Shown: positions 1 through 5,912, counted from the first letter of the stretch. The stretch is DNA of 6,202 nt from Fibrobacter sp. (GCA_017550445.1 JAFZOV010000059.1:1-6202); one strand, 5' to 3'. Numbers and translations are program-made. The notes: generated by a model not told the origin, from the sequence alone.

Positions 1-710
1 AGGACGAAGTCCGTGCATTGGGCGAAGAACTCGGCATTCCGCACAACCTCGTGTGGCGTCACCCGTTCCCGGGTCCGGGCCTCGGCGTTCGCCTGCTCTG
101 CAGCGAAGGCAAGCTCACCGATGACATGGTCAAGTTCGAAGACGTGAAGGACACCGCAGGCAACAGCCTCGCCGACTACCTGAAGGCAAACAACATTGCC
201 GGTCGCATGCTCCCCATCAAGAGCGTGGGCGTGCAGGGCGACGGCCGTACCTACGCGCAGCCGTTCCTCATCACCACTCCGGGCCTTAGCTGGAAGGATT
301 GCGAAAAGTTCTCCACCGAACTTGCGAACCGCTTCAAGGCAATCAACCGCGTGATTTACCAGATTGGTTCTGTTGCAGACGAAGATCCGAAGCTCGTTGA
401 ACAGTTCGCCACCCGCGAAAACTTCGACACGCTCCGCAAGTTCGACAACATCTGTACAGAATTCCTGCAGGCAAACGACCTGTACGAAAAAATTTGGCAG
501 ATGCCCGTGGTGCTCGTTCCGCTCCGTACGGCTAACAAGCCCTGCATCGTGATGCGCCCGGTGAACTCCACCGAAGCCATGACCGCAAATTTTGCCGAAA
601 TCGACCAGGGGATGCTGGCCGGACTCTGGCGCAAATTTGAGGCGGAAGGTGCCGGCTCGCTGTGGTACGATGTGACCCACAAGCCCCCCGGAACCATCGA
701 GTGGGAATAA
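1..710 (+). CDS. guaA: GMP synthase (glutamine-hydrolysing), C-terminal part, long form
   Basis: This is the 3' part of guaA; the 5' end lies outside the window, and the reading frame is open from base 3 (235 residues seen). The enzyme converts XMP to GMP in the cytoplasm using ATP and ammonia from glutamine. The motif RHPFPGPGLGVR near the start and the terminal KPPGTIEWE are family signatures of the ATP-pyrophosphatase and dimerisation parts. After RHPFPGPG, E. coli GuaA has about 130 residues, but here there are about 215. They form two dimerisation-like modules: one around SVGVQGDGRTY and a second around QMPVVLVPLR. This tandem arrangement is known from the human-type enzyme. The gene ends at an intrinsic terminator, so it is probably the last gene of its transcript. 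Identity is near certain; the long-form reading is from remembered sequences. Confidence 0.97.
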   Translation, partial: DEVRALGEELGIPHNLVWRHPFPGPGLGVRLLCSEGKLTDDMVKFEDVKDTAGNSLADYLKANNIAGRMLPIKSVGVQGDGRTYAQPFLITTPGLSWKDCEKFSTELANRFKAINRVIYQIGSVADEDPKLVEQFATRENFDTLRKFDNICTEFLQANDLYEKIWQMPVVLVPLRTANKPCIVMRPVNSTEAMTANFAEIDQGMLAGLWRKFEAEGAGSLWYDVTHKPPGTIEWE

Positions 711-734
711 TCGCCTCTGTAACTTCGCACCGCC

Positions 735-1020
735 CGTTCCACTTTGTGTGAACCACGGTTCCAAACCAAGTTTGCGAACACCGAGAGTCAATCTCGGTGT
801 TTTTTTGTTTGCAACGGGTTTGAAACACGGGTTTGAAACAAGGTTTGCAACCAGGCTCTAGCCCAGATTACAACAGGGTTTCAAGCGATTGTTTGAACCA
901 AAGACGCTGTCTTTTGCAACGAGGTAGCAACGGCGGTTCAAGCCCCCAGGTTGTGAACAAAGTTGCAAACTATGGATTCAACCCAGGTTGGAACAGAGAT
1001 TTAAACATGTTGGAACAATG
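735..1020. repeat. Degenerate 12-bp tandem array of GTTnnnAAC palindromes
   Basis: This non-coding stretch is made of related units about 12 bp apart with the consensus GGTTTGnAACnn. Clear units include GTTTGCAAC at 807-815 and 843-851, and GTTTGAAAC at 818-826 and 831-839. Others are GATTACAAC (866-874), TTTTGCAAC (912-920), GTTGTGAAC (950-958), GTTGCAAAC (962-970), GGTTGGAAC (986-994) and GATTTAAAC (998-1006). The closing C of AAC falls at 815, 826, 839, 851, 874, 920, 931, 958, 970, 982, 994, 1006 and 1016. Weaker units (ends near 752, 766 and 779) lie before the guaA terminator, and 779 to 815 is exactly three units. Each core is itself palindromic (GTT/AAC). Steps of 11 and 13 bp are mixed with 12, so reading frame is not kept. 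Function is unknown. Confidence 0.75.
777..806 (+). terminator. Rho-independent terminator of guaA
   Basis: A 10-bp stem (777-786 pairing with 792-801, core CACCGAGA/TCTCGGTG) has a 5-nt loop and runs into seven T residues (800-806). It lies about 67 nt after the guaA stop codon and is correctly oriented for that gene. Confidence 0.9.
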
Positions 1021-1055
1021 GTCGCAAAGGTACAGCCTCATTTTAGAGCATAAAT

Positions 1056-1070
1056 ATTCCAATTTGGAAT
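1056..1070. promoter_or_regulatory. 15-bp perfect palindrome upstream of the EAL gene
   Basis: ATTCCAA and TTGGAAT are inverted around a single T. It is followed directly by TATAAA (1071-1076), which resembles a -10 box, but no convincing -35 box is present. It could be an operator for the phosphodiesterase gene 80 bp downstream; it could also be chance in AT-rich DNA. Confidence 0.3.
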
Positions 1071-1073
1071 TAT

Positions 1074-1108
1074 AAAAAGGGACTTTTTTTAGGAAAAAGT
1101 CCCTTTTT
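1074..1108. terminator. Symmetric (bidirectional) hairpin terminator or attenuator
   Basis: A perfect 15-bp stem (1074-1088 with 1094-1108) carries a 5-nt loop. The core is GGGAC/GTCCC, flanked by A5 on one side and T5 on the other, so it would act as an intrinsic terminator on either strand. It ends only 42 nt before the likely start codon of the EAL gene. It is either a backstop for readthrough from guaA and the repeat array, or a leader hairpin if the EAL promoter lies upstream of it. Confidence 0.8.
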
Positions 1109-1150
1109 CTGTTTTCTTTAGTTAAATTGAAAATAGAAGAAAAGGAGAAA

Positions 1151-2953
1151 ATGGTCGTGATGCAAAGCGAACCCGATATGGAACGTCCCAAGGGCGCTGA
1201 AGGCAGGCCACAATACAAAGGTGGTCCCGGTCCCGGAGGATCGGCATTTGTTACACCCGAAAAGGTAGACCCCACTACTGGCTTGAATTTTGTGGCCTGG
1301 TTCTTTGCACAGACCCAAATGAACCCTAACTTTTTCCCTCTCAGTAAATCGACAATCACGTTTTTCAACGTGATGAATTTCAAGACAATCAACCAACGTT
1401 TCGCCTATTATGGCGGAAACGCCTACCTCTGCAAGTTTAGGGATGAACTTTTACGCCTTTTTGAAGGCGAAACCGTTTTACGAGCCGGAGCCGACCACCT
1501 TGTCGTTATCAGTTTAAAGCTTTCGGTCGAAGAAATTGCCGAACGAATTAAAGAATTGAACAAGGTCATGGAGAAATACGAAGGAGGACTCCGTAACCAG
1601 ATCAAAGCGGGCATCTATATCGCCGACGACTCTACGCAACTACCCATCGTAATGATGGACCGGGCCTCTCTCGCCTGCCGTGAAGTCCATGGGATCTTTA
1701 ACAGGGAATACGCCGTTTTTGACGAAGAACTCCGCAAGAAGCACGAACTGAAACAGTACGTATTGGAGCACTTCGACGAGGCATTCGAAAAAGGGTATTT
1801 CAAGGTCTATTATCAACCCATTTACCGCGCACTAAACAAAAAGGTCTGCGGATACGAAGCCCTTGCCCGATGGCTAGACCCCAAGCGAGGCATGATTTCG
1901 CCACTCATCTTTATCGAAGTACTCGAAAAGGTCCACCTGATTCACAAGCTGGATTCCTACATTATTGAACAGGCATGCAAAGACCTTCGCGACGACATCA
2001 ATAGCGGATACGCCTACCAGCCTATTTCAGTCAACCTTTCCAGACTCGACTTTGAACTGAGCGACATCAAAAAAGTCGTAGACAACGCAATCGCCAAATA
2101 CAACGTCCCCAAAGAATATCTTGTTCTGGAAGTCACCGAAAGCGCATTTGCTTCGGACCAGGAAAACTTGGGGGATGTCATTCGCTGTTTTAGAGAAGAC
2201 GGCTACCAGGTTTGGATTGACGACTTCGGTTCGGGTTACAGTTCGTTCAACAACCTGCAAACCTACGATTTCGACTTTCTCAAGATCGACATGAACTTCC
2301 TCAGGAACTTCGACAAGACCCCGAAGTCCAAGGTCATTATCGCCTCTATCGTAGACCTGGCCAAAAAGCTCGGCATCCACACGCTTGCCGAAGGCGTCGA
2401 AACCGAGGAACAATACGAATACCTCAAACGAATCGGTTGCGAACTGATTCAAGGCTATTACTTTAGCAAGCCTCTGCCCATTGAGGATTACCACAATAGA
2501 CGCGCGGAACTTTGCAGCTTCGAGACAAACGAAACTCCGGCAGAACGGCAATATTACGACGACATGGGCCGAATCAACTTCTTGGACAACACTCCGCTAC
2601 GTCAACAAAAGCTAGACGTGACTAGCGACATTCCTATTGCACTCATCGAGCGCGAGGACCGACATTATCGCACCATATTTGCAAACAAGGCCTTTATCCG
2701 AGAAATCAAGTCCTTCGGGGCAACCGATCCCAACGAAGTGCTCAGAATACTATGGAATGAAAATTCTCACGAACAGGTCGACAAGTACTACAAAAAGATT
2801 CTATACGCCGAAGAACACAGGGAACCTGTCGAATACAACATGACCTTAAACAAATTTAAGATTAACACGAAGGTCAAATTCGTCTCGCGTATGGGGACCA
2901 AGGCAGTCTACGCATTCACGACAAAAAACCTTACCCTGCAAGAAAAAATGTGA
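1151..2953 (+). CDS. Cyclic-di-GMP phosphodiesterase: degenerate GGDEF, EAL, C-terminal PAS-like domain
   Basis: The 600-aa soluble protein has no signal peptide or membrane segment. Residues 1-35 are a Gly/Pro-rich low-complexity tail. About 65-210 is a GGDEF-like domain whose signature reads RAGADHL (111-117) in place of RxGGDEF, so cyclase activity is very unlikely. About 215-455 is an EAL domain with the expected catalytic set: E236 in EALARW, N295 in SVNLS, E327/E330 in LEVTES, D357-D358 in DDFGSGYSS, K378 and D380 in LKID, E414 in EGVE and Q434 in QGYYF. It should therefore hydrolyse c-di-GMP to pGpG. Residues from about 490 (IPIALIE...FANKAFIREI) look like a PAS sensor fold. AAGGAG (1142-1147) is only 3 nt from the ATG at 1151; the GTG at 1157 or ATG at 1160 are alternative starts with better spacing. 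The gene stands alone between two hairpin terminators. Confidence 0.93.
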   Translation: MVVMQSEPDMERPKGAEGRPQYKGGPGPGGSAFVTPEKVDPTTGLNFVAWFFAQTQMNPNFFPLSKSTITFFNVMNFKTINQRFAYYGGNAYLCKFRDELLRLFEGETVLRAGADHLVVISLKLSVEEIAERIKELNKVMEKYEGGLRNQIKAGIYIADDSTQLPIVMMDRASLACREVHGIFNREYAVFDEELRKKHELKQYVLEHFDEAFEKGYFKVYYQPIYRALNKKVCGYEALARWLDPKRGMISPLIFIEVLEKVHLIHKLDSYIIEQACKDLRDDINSGYAYQPISVNLSRLDFELSDIKKVVDNAIAKYNVPKEYLVLEVTESAFASDQENLGDVIRCFREDGYQVWIDDFGSGYSSFNNLQTYDFDFLKIDMNFLRNFDKTPKSKVIIASIVDLAKKLGIHTLAEGVETEEQYEYLKRIGCELIQGYYFSKPLPIEDYHNRRAELCSFETNETPAERQYYDDMGRINFLDNTPLRQQKLDVTSDIPIALIEREDRHYRTIFANKAFIREIKSFGATDPNEVLRILWNENSHEQVDKYYKKILYAEEHREPVEYNMTLNKFKINTKVKFVSRMGTKAVYAFTTKNLTLQEKM

Positions 2954-2994
2954 TTTTTTAGGCTTTTGTCATACAAATTTTCATTTTTATATAT

Positions 2995-3032
2995 AAAAGA
3001 GATGTTTTTCCACAAAAAAACATCTTTTTTTT
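2995..3032 (+). terminator. Rho-independent terminator of the EAL gene
   Basis: The stem GATGTTTTT (3001-3009) pairs with AAAAACATC (3016-3024) and is extended outward by A/T and G/T pairs. A run of eight T residues follows (3025-3032). It sits about 45 nt after the EAL stop codon. The A-run on the left makes it partly symmetric. Confidence 0.85.
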
Positions 3033-3039
3033 CAAAAAA

Positions 3040-3070
3040 AATTTCCTTTTTTCGGAAAAATTTTATAATA
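3040..3070 (+). promoter_or_regulatory. Putative promoter of the acidic-protein/pgpA unit
   Basis: A consensus TATAAT lies at 3064-3069, 44 bp before the ATG at 3113, in a very AT-rich stretch directly after a terminator. The -35 region is weak (TTTCCT near 3042). The transcript would begin near 3076 and carry AAGGAG (3102-3107) five nucleotides before the ATG. Confidence 0.55.
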
Positions 3071-3112
3071 TAGCGTTAAAGAATACGAAAACGCCTTTAC
3101 CAAGGAGAAAAT

Positions 3113-3319
3113 ATGGCTGGAAAGAAGAGTAAGAACGCACTGGATGACGATCCGATCATTCCGAACGACGACCTGGAAATGGAAGAAGCCTCCATCTTCG
3201 AAGAAGAGGACGACGACACCGAAGACAAGGGCATCGACGAAATCCTCGGCGGTGCAACTCTTGGCCGTGCCGCAGGTGACCTCGACGGCTGGGGTAGCTC
3301 CGAATACGAAGATAACTAG
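3113..3319 (+). CDS. Small highly acidic protein of unknown function, coupled to pgpA
   Basis: The 68-aa protein starts at an ATG preceded by a good AAGGAG site. I do not recognise the family. Asp plus Glu make up 23 of 68 residues, with a dense stretch at 27-38 (FEEEDDDTED). There are only five Lys/Arg, mostly in the N-terminal AGKKSKN. The C-terminal part (40-68) is less charged and Gly-rich (GIDEILGGATLGRAAGDLDGWGSSEYED) and could form a short helix. There is no signal peptide, membrane span or cysteine. The stop codon TAG shares its last base with the GTG start of pgpA, so the two are probably translationally coupled. Being first in the unit with the stronger ribosome site, it may be made in larger amounts than PgpA. 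Codon usage and a clean start support a real gene; function is open. Confidence 0.8.
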   Translation: MAGKKSKNALDDDPIIPNDDLEMEEASIFEEEDDDTEDKGIDEILGGATLGRAAGDLDGWGSSEYEDN

Positions 3320-3933
3320 TGAACCGCCAAGAACTTAAAGAAAAATATGGCAAAAAACGTGTGCCCCACGAGTGGCGGGGCACCGATTTCTTGTCTATAA
3401 TGGTGACCACGTTCCTTGGTTCGGGCATGAGCCCCAAGGCACCCGGCACCATGGGCAGTCTGGCAGCGACAGTCGTTGCCTACCCCATGGCTATCGCAGC
3501 CTCGTATTTTCTTATTAACGAGACTTTATTCAGATATTTCTTTTTAATCGCCGCCATCGTAGTCTTTTTCGGGGCAATCCCCTTCGTAAACAAGGCCATG
3601 AAAGACACCGGCACCGAAGACCCAGGTTGGATTGTCATTGACGAAGTCTGCGGAATCTTCATGACATTCGCATTCATCAATCCAGGCCTTATCAGCGCGA
3701 TGGGATTTCTTTTTGCAGCCCCCTTGCTCCTTATCGGCTTTGGGCTATTCCGCTTCTTCGATATTCTAAAGCCTCTCGGCATCCACCGTTTTGAAAAATT
3801 CCCCGGAGCCTGGGGCGTAATGGCCGATGATTTACTGGGCGGAATCTATGCGGGACTACTGATGTATCCCATTTCGCACATATACTCTTTTATCTGGATC
3901 CTGCTAGCCATTGTGCCCGGCAACCAGAACTAA
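3319..3933 (+). CDS. pgpA: Phosphatidylglycerophosphatase A
   Basis: The 204-aa inner-membrane enzyme removes phosphate from phosphatidylglycerol phosphate to give phosphatidylglycerol. Family motifs are all present: GSGMSPKAPGTMGS (34-47), DPGWIVIDEVCG (101-112) and the block LFRFFDILKP (143-152) with GAWGVMADDLLGG (163-175). The acidic residues D108, E109, D170 and D171 are the likely metal/catalytic ones by family analogy. Hydrophobic segments lie at about 50-66, 71-90, 111-140 and 172-198. The protein is somewhat longer than the E. coli enzyme (about 170 aa), mainly through a charged N-terminal 25 residues. The GTG start overlaps the upstream stop by one base and has no strong ribosome site of its own. 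A start nearer residue 28 (ATG at 3400) is possible but would remove residues just before the first motif. The 3' end overlaps the opposite-strand gene. Confidence 0.93.
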   Translation: MNRQELKEKYGKKRVPHEWRGTDFLSIMVTTFLGSGMSPKAPGTMGSLAATVVAYPMAIAASYFLINETLFRYFFLIAAIVVFFGAIPFVNKAMKDTGTEDPGWIVIDEVCGIFMTFAFINPGLISAMGFLFAAPLLLIGFGLFRFFDILKPLGIHRFEKFPGAWGVMADDLLGGIYAGLLMYPISHIYSFIWILLAIVPGNQN

Positions 3934-5057
3934 CGAATTTCCTGACTAACGACGTCGTCACTGATGGCGGCAAGCATCCGTTCGTGGGTGCAGACTTCTG
4001 CGGAGACCCCGTGAATGGAGCCCGTAGAATAAAATGAGGTGCAAGCGCATTCGTGTGCATGGCAGCGGAAGCGTATGGCACAACCTTCGCAGTCCTTCTT
4101 GTCGCGGCTGAAGAAGTCGCGGATATCCCGGGCGACAGGCCCCTCAAAAATCTTGGCTGGCTCGTCAAAGACGCTTCCCATGATATAGGGAGCATCCGGC
4201 ATACTGCTGATAAAGCGTGTACACGGGAAAAGGTTCCCGTTGGTAGCGCAAGCTACAATGCCCTCGGCTACATGACAAGACGATGTCCGGTGGCGTTGTC
4301 CCGTCAGGCGGAATTTTAACTTATCCTGAATTGTTCCTAGGTAGAAGGGTATCTTCTTTCGCTTGGTTTCTAGCCAAAACTGCGCCAGCTTATCGTATTC
4401 CCTCGCAAGGATATCGAATTCTTCACCGGTCCACTTGCCGTCAAAATCCACCGCCGTTGTCATGTTCTTGAACCCCTGGGCCTGAATCCAGCGGACAGCA
4501 TCAGAAAGGGTATGCATATTGTCACGGGTCACCACCGAAAGCACGACGGTATCGAGCTTGGTGAGAACGGAAATATGCGGCTCGATAAGCTTGAAAGAGC
4601 CCGCCCCGCCCACCTGCTTGCGGCAAATGTTATGGTGGTCTTCTGGGCCATCCAGCGAAAGGTAGATACGGAATTTTTCCCGTTTCAGGTATTCGATGAT
4701 AGTATCATCCAGCAGAGTGGCGTTGGTGTTCACCGCAAACCGCAAGCGAAACGCCTTCGATGCATTCGAGACAGGAGCCCCGATCAAGACATTTTCGCCA
4801 AAACGCTCGCGGGCAAGTTCCTTAGCGAATTCCACCCCACGGTAAATCGAGTCCATGCAAAGCAAGGGCTCGCCACCGAAAAAAGTGATATTCAAAAAAT
4901 GCTGGTTAAGCGCAAGCGTCCGCTCGAAGGCAAACCGAATGGCAGTCTCCATAACGTCCTTCGACATCACAAGGCTGCGCGCCTCGTGGCTTACCTTGTA
5001 GTAGCAGTAAGTACAACGAAGGTTACAGCGTTCCGTGAGCGAAAGAACAAGATTCAT
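3930..5057 (-). CDS. Radical SAM/SPASM protein, putative peptide or lipoprotein maturase
   Basis: This is a 375-aa cytoplasmic enzyme. The radical SAM cluster motif ERCNLRCTYCYY places C11, C15 and C18 around the SAM-binding [4Fe-4S] cluster, and GGEP follows at 61-64. The C-terminal part has the SPASM cysteines for auxiliary clusters: C261, C270, C279, then C323-x2-C326-x5-C332-x4-C337, C339 and C356. The block GIVACATNGNLFPCTRF resembles anaerobic sulfatase maturases and RiPP-modifying enzymes. Such enzymes modify amino-acid side chains of peptide or protein substrates (thioether, epimerisation, formylglycine, C-C links); which reaction applies here cannot be read from sequence. No sulfatase gene is in view. 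The gene begins 16 nt after the lipoprotein stop and has only a weak AGGTGA site, so it is probably co-transcribed and perhaps translationally coupled to it. That makes the lipoprotein the candidate substrate. Confidence 0.9.
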   Translation of the reverse strand: MNLVLSLTERCNLRCTYCYYKVSHEARSLVMSKDVMETAIRFAFERTLALNQHFLNITFFGGEPLLCMDSIYRGVEFAKELARERFGENVLIGAPVSNASKAFRLRFAVNTNATLLDDTIIEYLKREKFRIYLSLDGPEDHHNICRKQVGGAGSFKLIEPHISVLTKLDTVVLSVVTRDNMHTLSDAVRWIQAQGFKNMTTAVDFDGKWTGEEFDILAREYDKLAQFWLETKRKKIPFYLGTIQDKLKFRLTGQRHRTSSCHVAEGIVACATNGNLFPCTRFISSMPDAPYIMGSVFDEPAKIFEGPVARDIRDFFSRDKKDCEGCAIRFRCHAHECACTSFYSTGSIHGVSAEVCTHERMLAAISDDVVSQEIR

Positions 5058-5073
5058 TAAATGTTCCGGTCAC

Positions 5074-5796
5074 CTATAGGACATCGGGTTCAGCGACATC
5101 GCCGCTCAAGGGTTCCGGCGGCAAAACCGGATCACCGGCAGTAATATCCCGTTCTTCAGCAGAAGAAGAGCTTTCTTCGATAACAGGCAAGCCAGCCGTA
5201 AGCGTCGAATCGATTTCAACCTCATTTGCCGATGAAGACGGCAAGACATCTACCGACGAGGAGCTACTTTCAAACTCCGGCGCAACGACTCCGGCCAAAG
5301 GAGGATATTCCGGCCCCGAAGAACTGGAACTTAAATCATGTGACTGATCGAAAGGAGAGCCTGATTCGGGTTCCAAGGTGTCCGGCGGGGCAATTTCGCC
5401 AGAGGTGATTTCCAGCGTATCAATAGCATAACTGCTAGACGAAATATCCTGCGGAGGCAAGATACCGGCCTGTGGCGGATATTCTGGAAAGTCGGAGCTA
5501 CTGGACGGCGGCAGCTGTTTTACAGAGCTTGAAGACGGAGGATAATTACCGTCACAAGGCATGTCTCCACAGGTCGGCTCCGGAGGTTCAACGACACCAG
5601 ATTCCGGCGGAAGATCTTTGGAACTGCTAGACAGTTCTGTGCCAGTAATATCGCCACTGGTTGTTCCTAAATCGCAAGCCGACAAAGCTGCGGCAGCAGA
5701 AAGCATTGCCGAGACACCGAGCATAGATGCCAACTTCTTTTGCGTCGATACCGACCACTCGCGATTCTTTACAACTTTGCCTTTCGAGATGTTCAT
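5074..5796 (-). CDS. Repeat-built Ser/Pro-rich acidic lipoprotein, candidate radical SAM substrate
   Basis: The 240-aa protein has a lipoprotein signal: basic N-region, hydrophobic stretch 22-40 and lipobox LSAC with lipidated C41. The ATG at 5796 is chosen because AAGGAG lies 7-8 nt before it; an upstream in-frame extension has no such site. The mature part is low in Lys/Arg (only K60, K93, R216), acidic, and built of degenerate blocks. Eight serine runs occur at 56-59, 88-91, 98-101, 119-122, 156-160, 177-181, 187-189 and 209-212. Between them are [S/A]G motifs followed by hydrophobic and Pro/Glu residues, such as SGVVEPPE, AGILPPQ, SGEIAPPD, AGVVAPE and AGDPVLPPE. Besides C41 the only cysteines are C76 and C81. 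I recognise no enzyme domain, and it is probably disordered and cell-surface or periplasmic. It is the first gene of a unit with the radical SAM enzyme. Confidence 0.85.
   Translation of the reverse strand: MNISKGKVVKNREWSVSTQKKLASMLGVSAMLSAAAALSACDLGTTSGDITGTELSSSSKDLPPESGVVEPPEPTCGDMPCDGNYPPSSSSVKQLPPSSSSDFPEYPPQAGILPPQDISSSSYAIDTLEITSGEIAPPDTLEPESGSPFDQSHDLSSSSSGPEYPPLAGVVAPEFESSSSSVDVLPSSSANEVEIDSTLTAGLPVIEESSSSAEERDITAGDPVLPPEPLSGDVAEPDVL
5077..5664 (-). repeat. Degenerate protein-level repeats: Ser run + [S/A]G-x-hydrophobic-PP block
   Basis: Residues 45-240 of the lipoprotein consist of about seven blocks of roughly 20-38 residues. Most pair an [S/A]G-PP/E motif with a run of 3-5 serines; a few short serine-only spacers lie between. 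Serine runs use mixed codons (for example AGT AGC TCC TCG TCG in the run at 177-181), so they are maintained at protein level and are not simple slippage tracts. The closest pair of blocks is PEYPPQAG (104-111) and PEYPPLAG (162-169). Confidence 0.75.
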
Positions 5797-5820
5797 GGGA
5801 TTTCTCCTTCTTACATTTGC

Positions 5821-5826
5821 AATATA
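5821..5826 (-). promoter_or_regulatory. Possible -10 box for the lipoprotein/radical SAM unit
   Basis: On the minus strand TATATT lies 24 bp before the ATG, in an AT-rich stretch after the purB terminator. No clear -35 box at normal spacing was found. A promoter is expected here because the upstream gene is closed by a terminator. Confidence 0.35.
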
Positions 5827-5890
5827 GCTAAAAAGAACCTCAAAATCCCTACAAGGCGCAAAATGGCAAAATCGCGTGATTTTATGCATA

Positions 5891-5912
5891 AAAAAAGCCC
5901 CCAAAGGGGCTT
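5891..5912 (-). terminator. Rho-independent terminator of purB
   Basis: On the minus strand AAGCCCC (5912-5906) pairs with GGGGCTT (5901-5895), and T residues continue to 5891. It lies about 45 nt after the purB stop and separates purB from the lipoprotein unit. Confidence 0.88.

Noticed and set aside
356..828. Minus-strand and alternative-frame open frames across guaA and its 3' region
   Set aside because: They are shadows of the clearly conserved guaA frame or run through the terminator and repeat array, with no recognisable protein.
925..965. GGTTCAAGCC, resembling the T-arm of a tRNA
   Set aside because: The flanking bases do not form the five-pair T stem, and no anticodon or acceptor stem is found upstream. 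It is one unit of the repeat array.
735..1020. CRISPR array
   Set aside because: The units are about 12 bp, degenerate and without unique spacers of 25-40 bp; no cas gene is present.
833..1075. An 80-codon open frame inside the repeat array, ending at the start of the hairpin at 1074
   Set aside because: It begins with TTG, has no ribosome site, and its sequence is only the 12-bp array read through. Steps of 11 and 13 bp show the array does not protect a frame. It could be a relic of a tetrapeptide-repeat gene but is not supported as a gene.
2027..2551. A 174-codon minus-strand open frame opposite the EAL domain
   Set aside because: The plus strand encodes the conserved EAL catalytic motifs; the antisense frame is a codon-usage shadow.
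3034..3064. A second hairpin after the EAL terminator (AAATTTCC with GGAAAAATT)
   Set aside because: The arms match only in short A/T pieces with two mismatches; the stretch is better explained as an AT-rich promoter region.
4512..5060. A 182-codon plus-strand open frame opposite the radical SAM gene
   Set aside because: It is antisense to strongly conserved radical SAM motifs, has no good ribosome site and no recognisable domain.
5797..5904. A longer N-terminus for the lipoprotein starting at 5904
   Set aside because: It would begin inside the purB terminator, lacks a ribosome site and would bury the lipoprotein signal. The ATG at 5796 has AAGGAG at good spacing.
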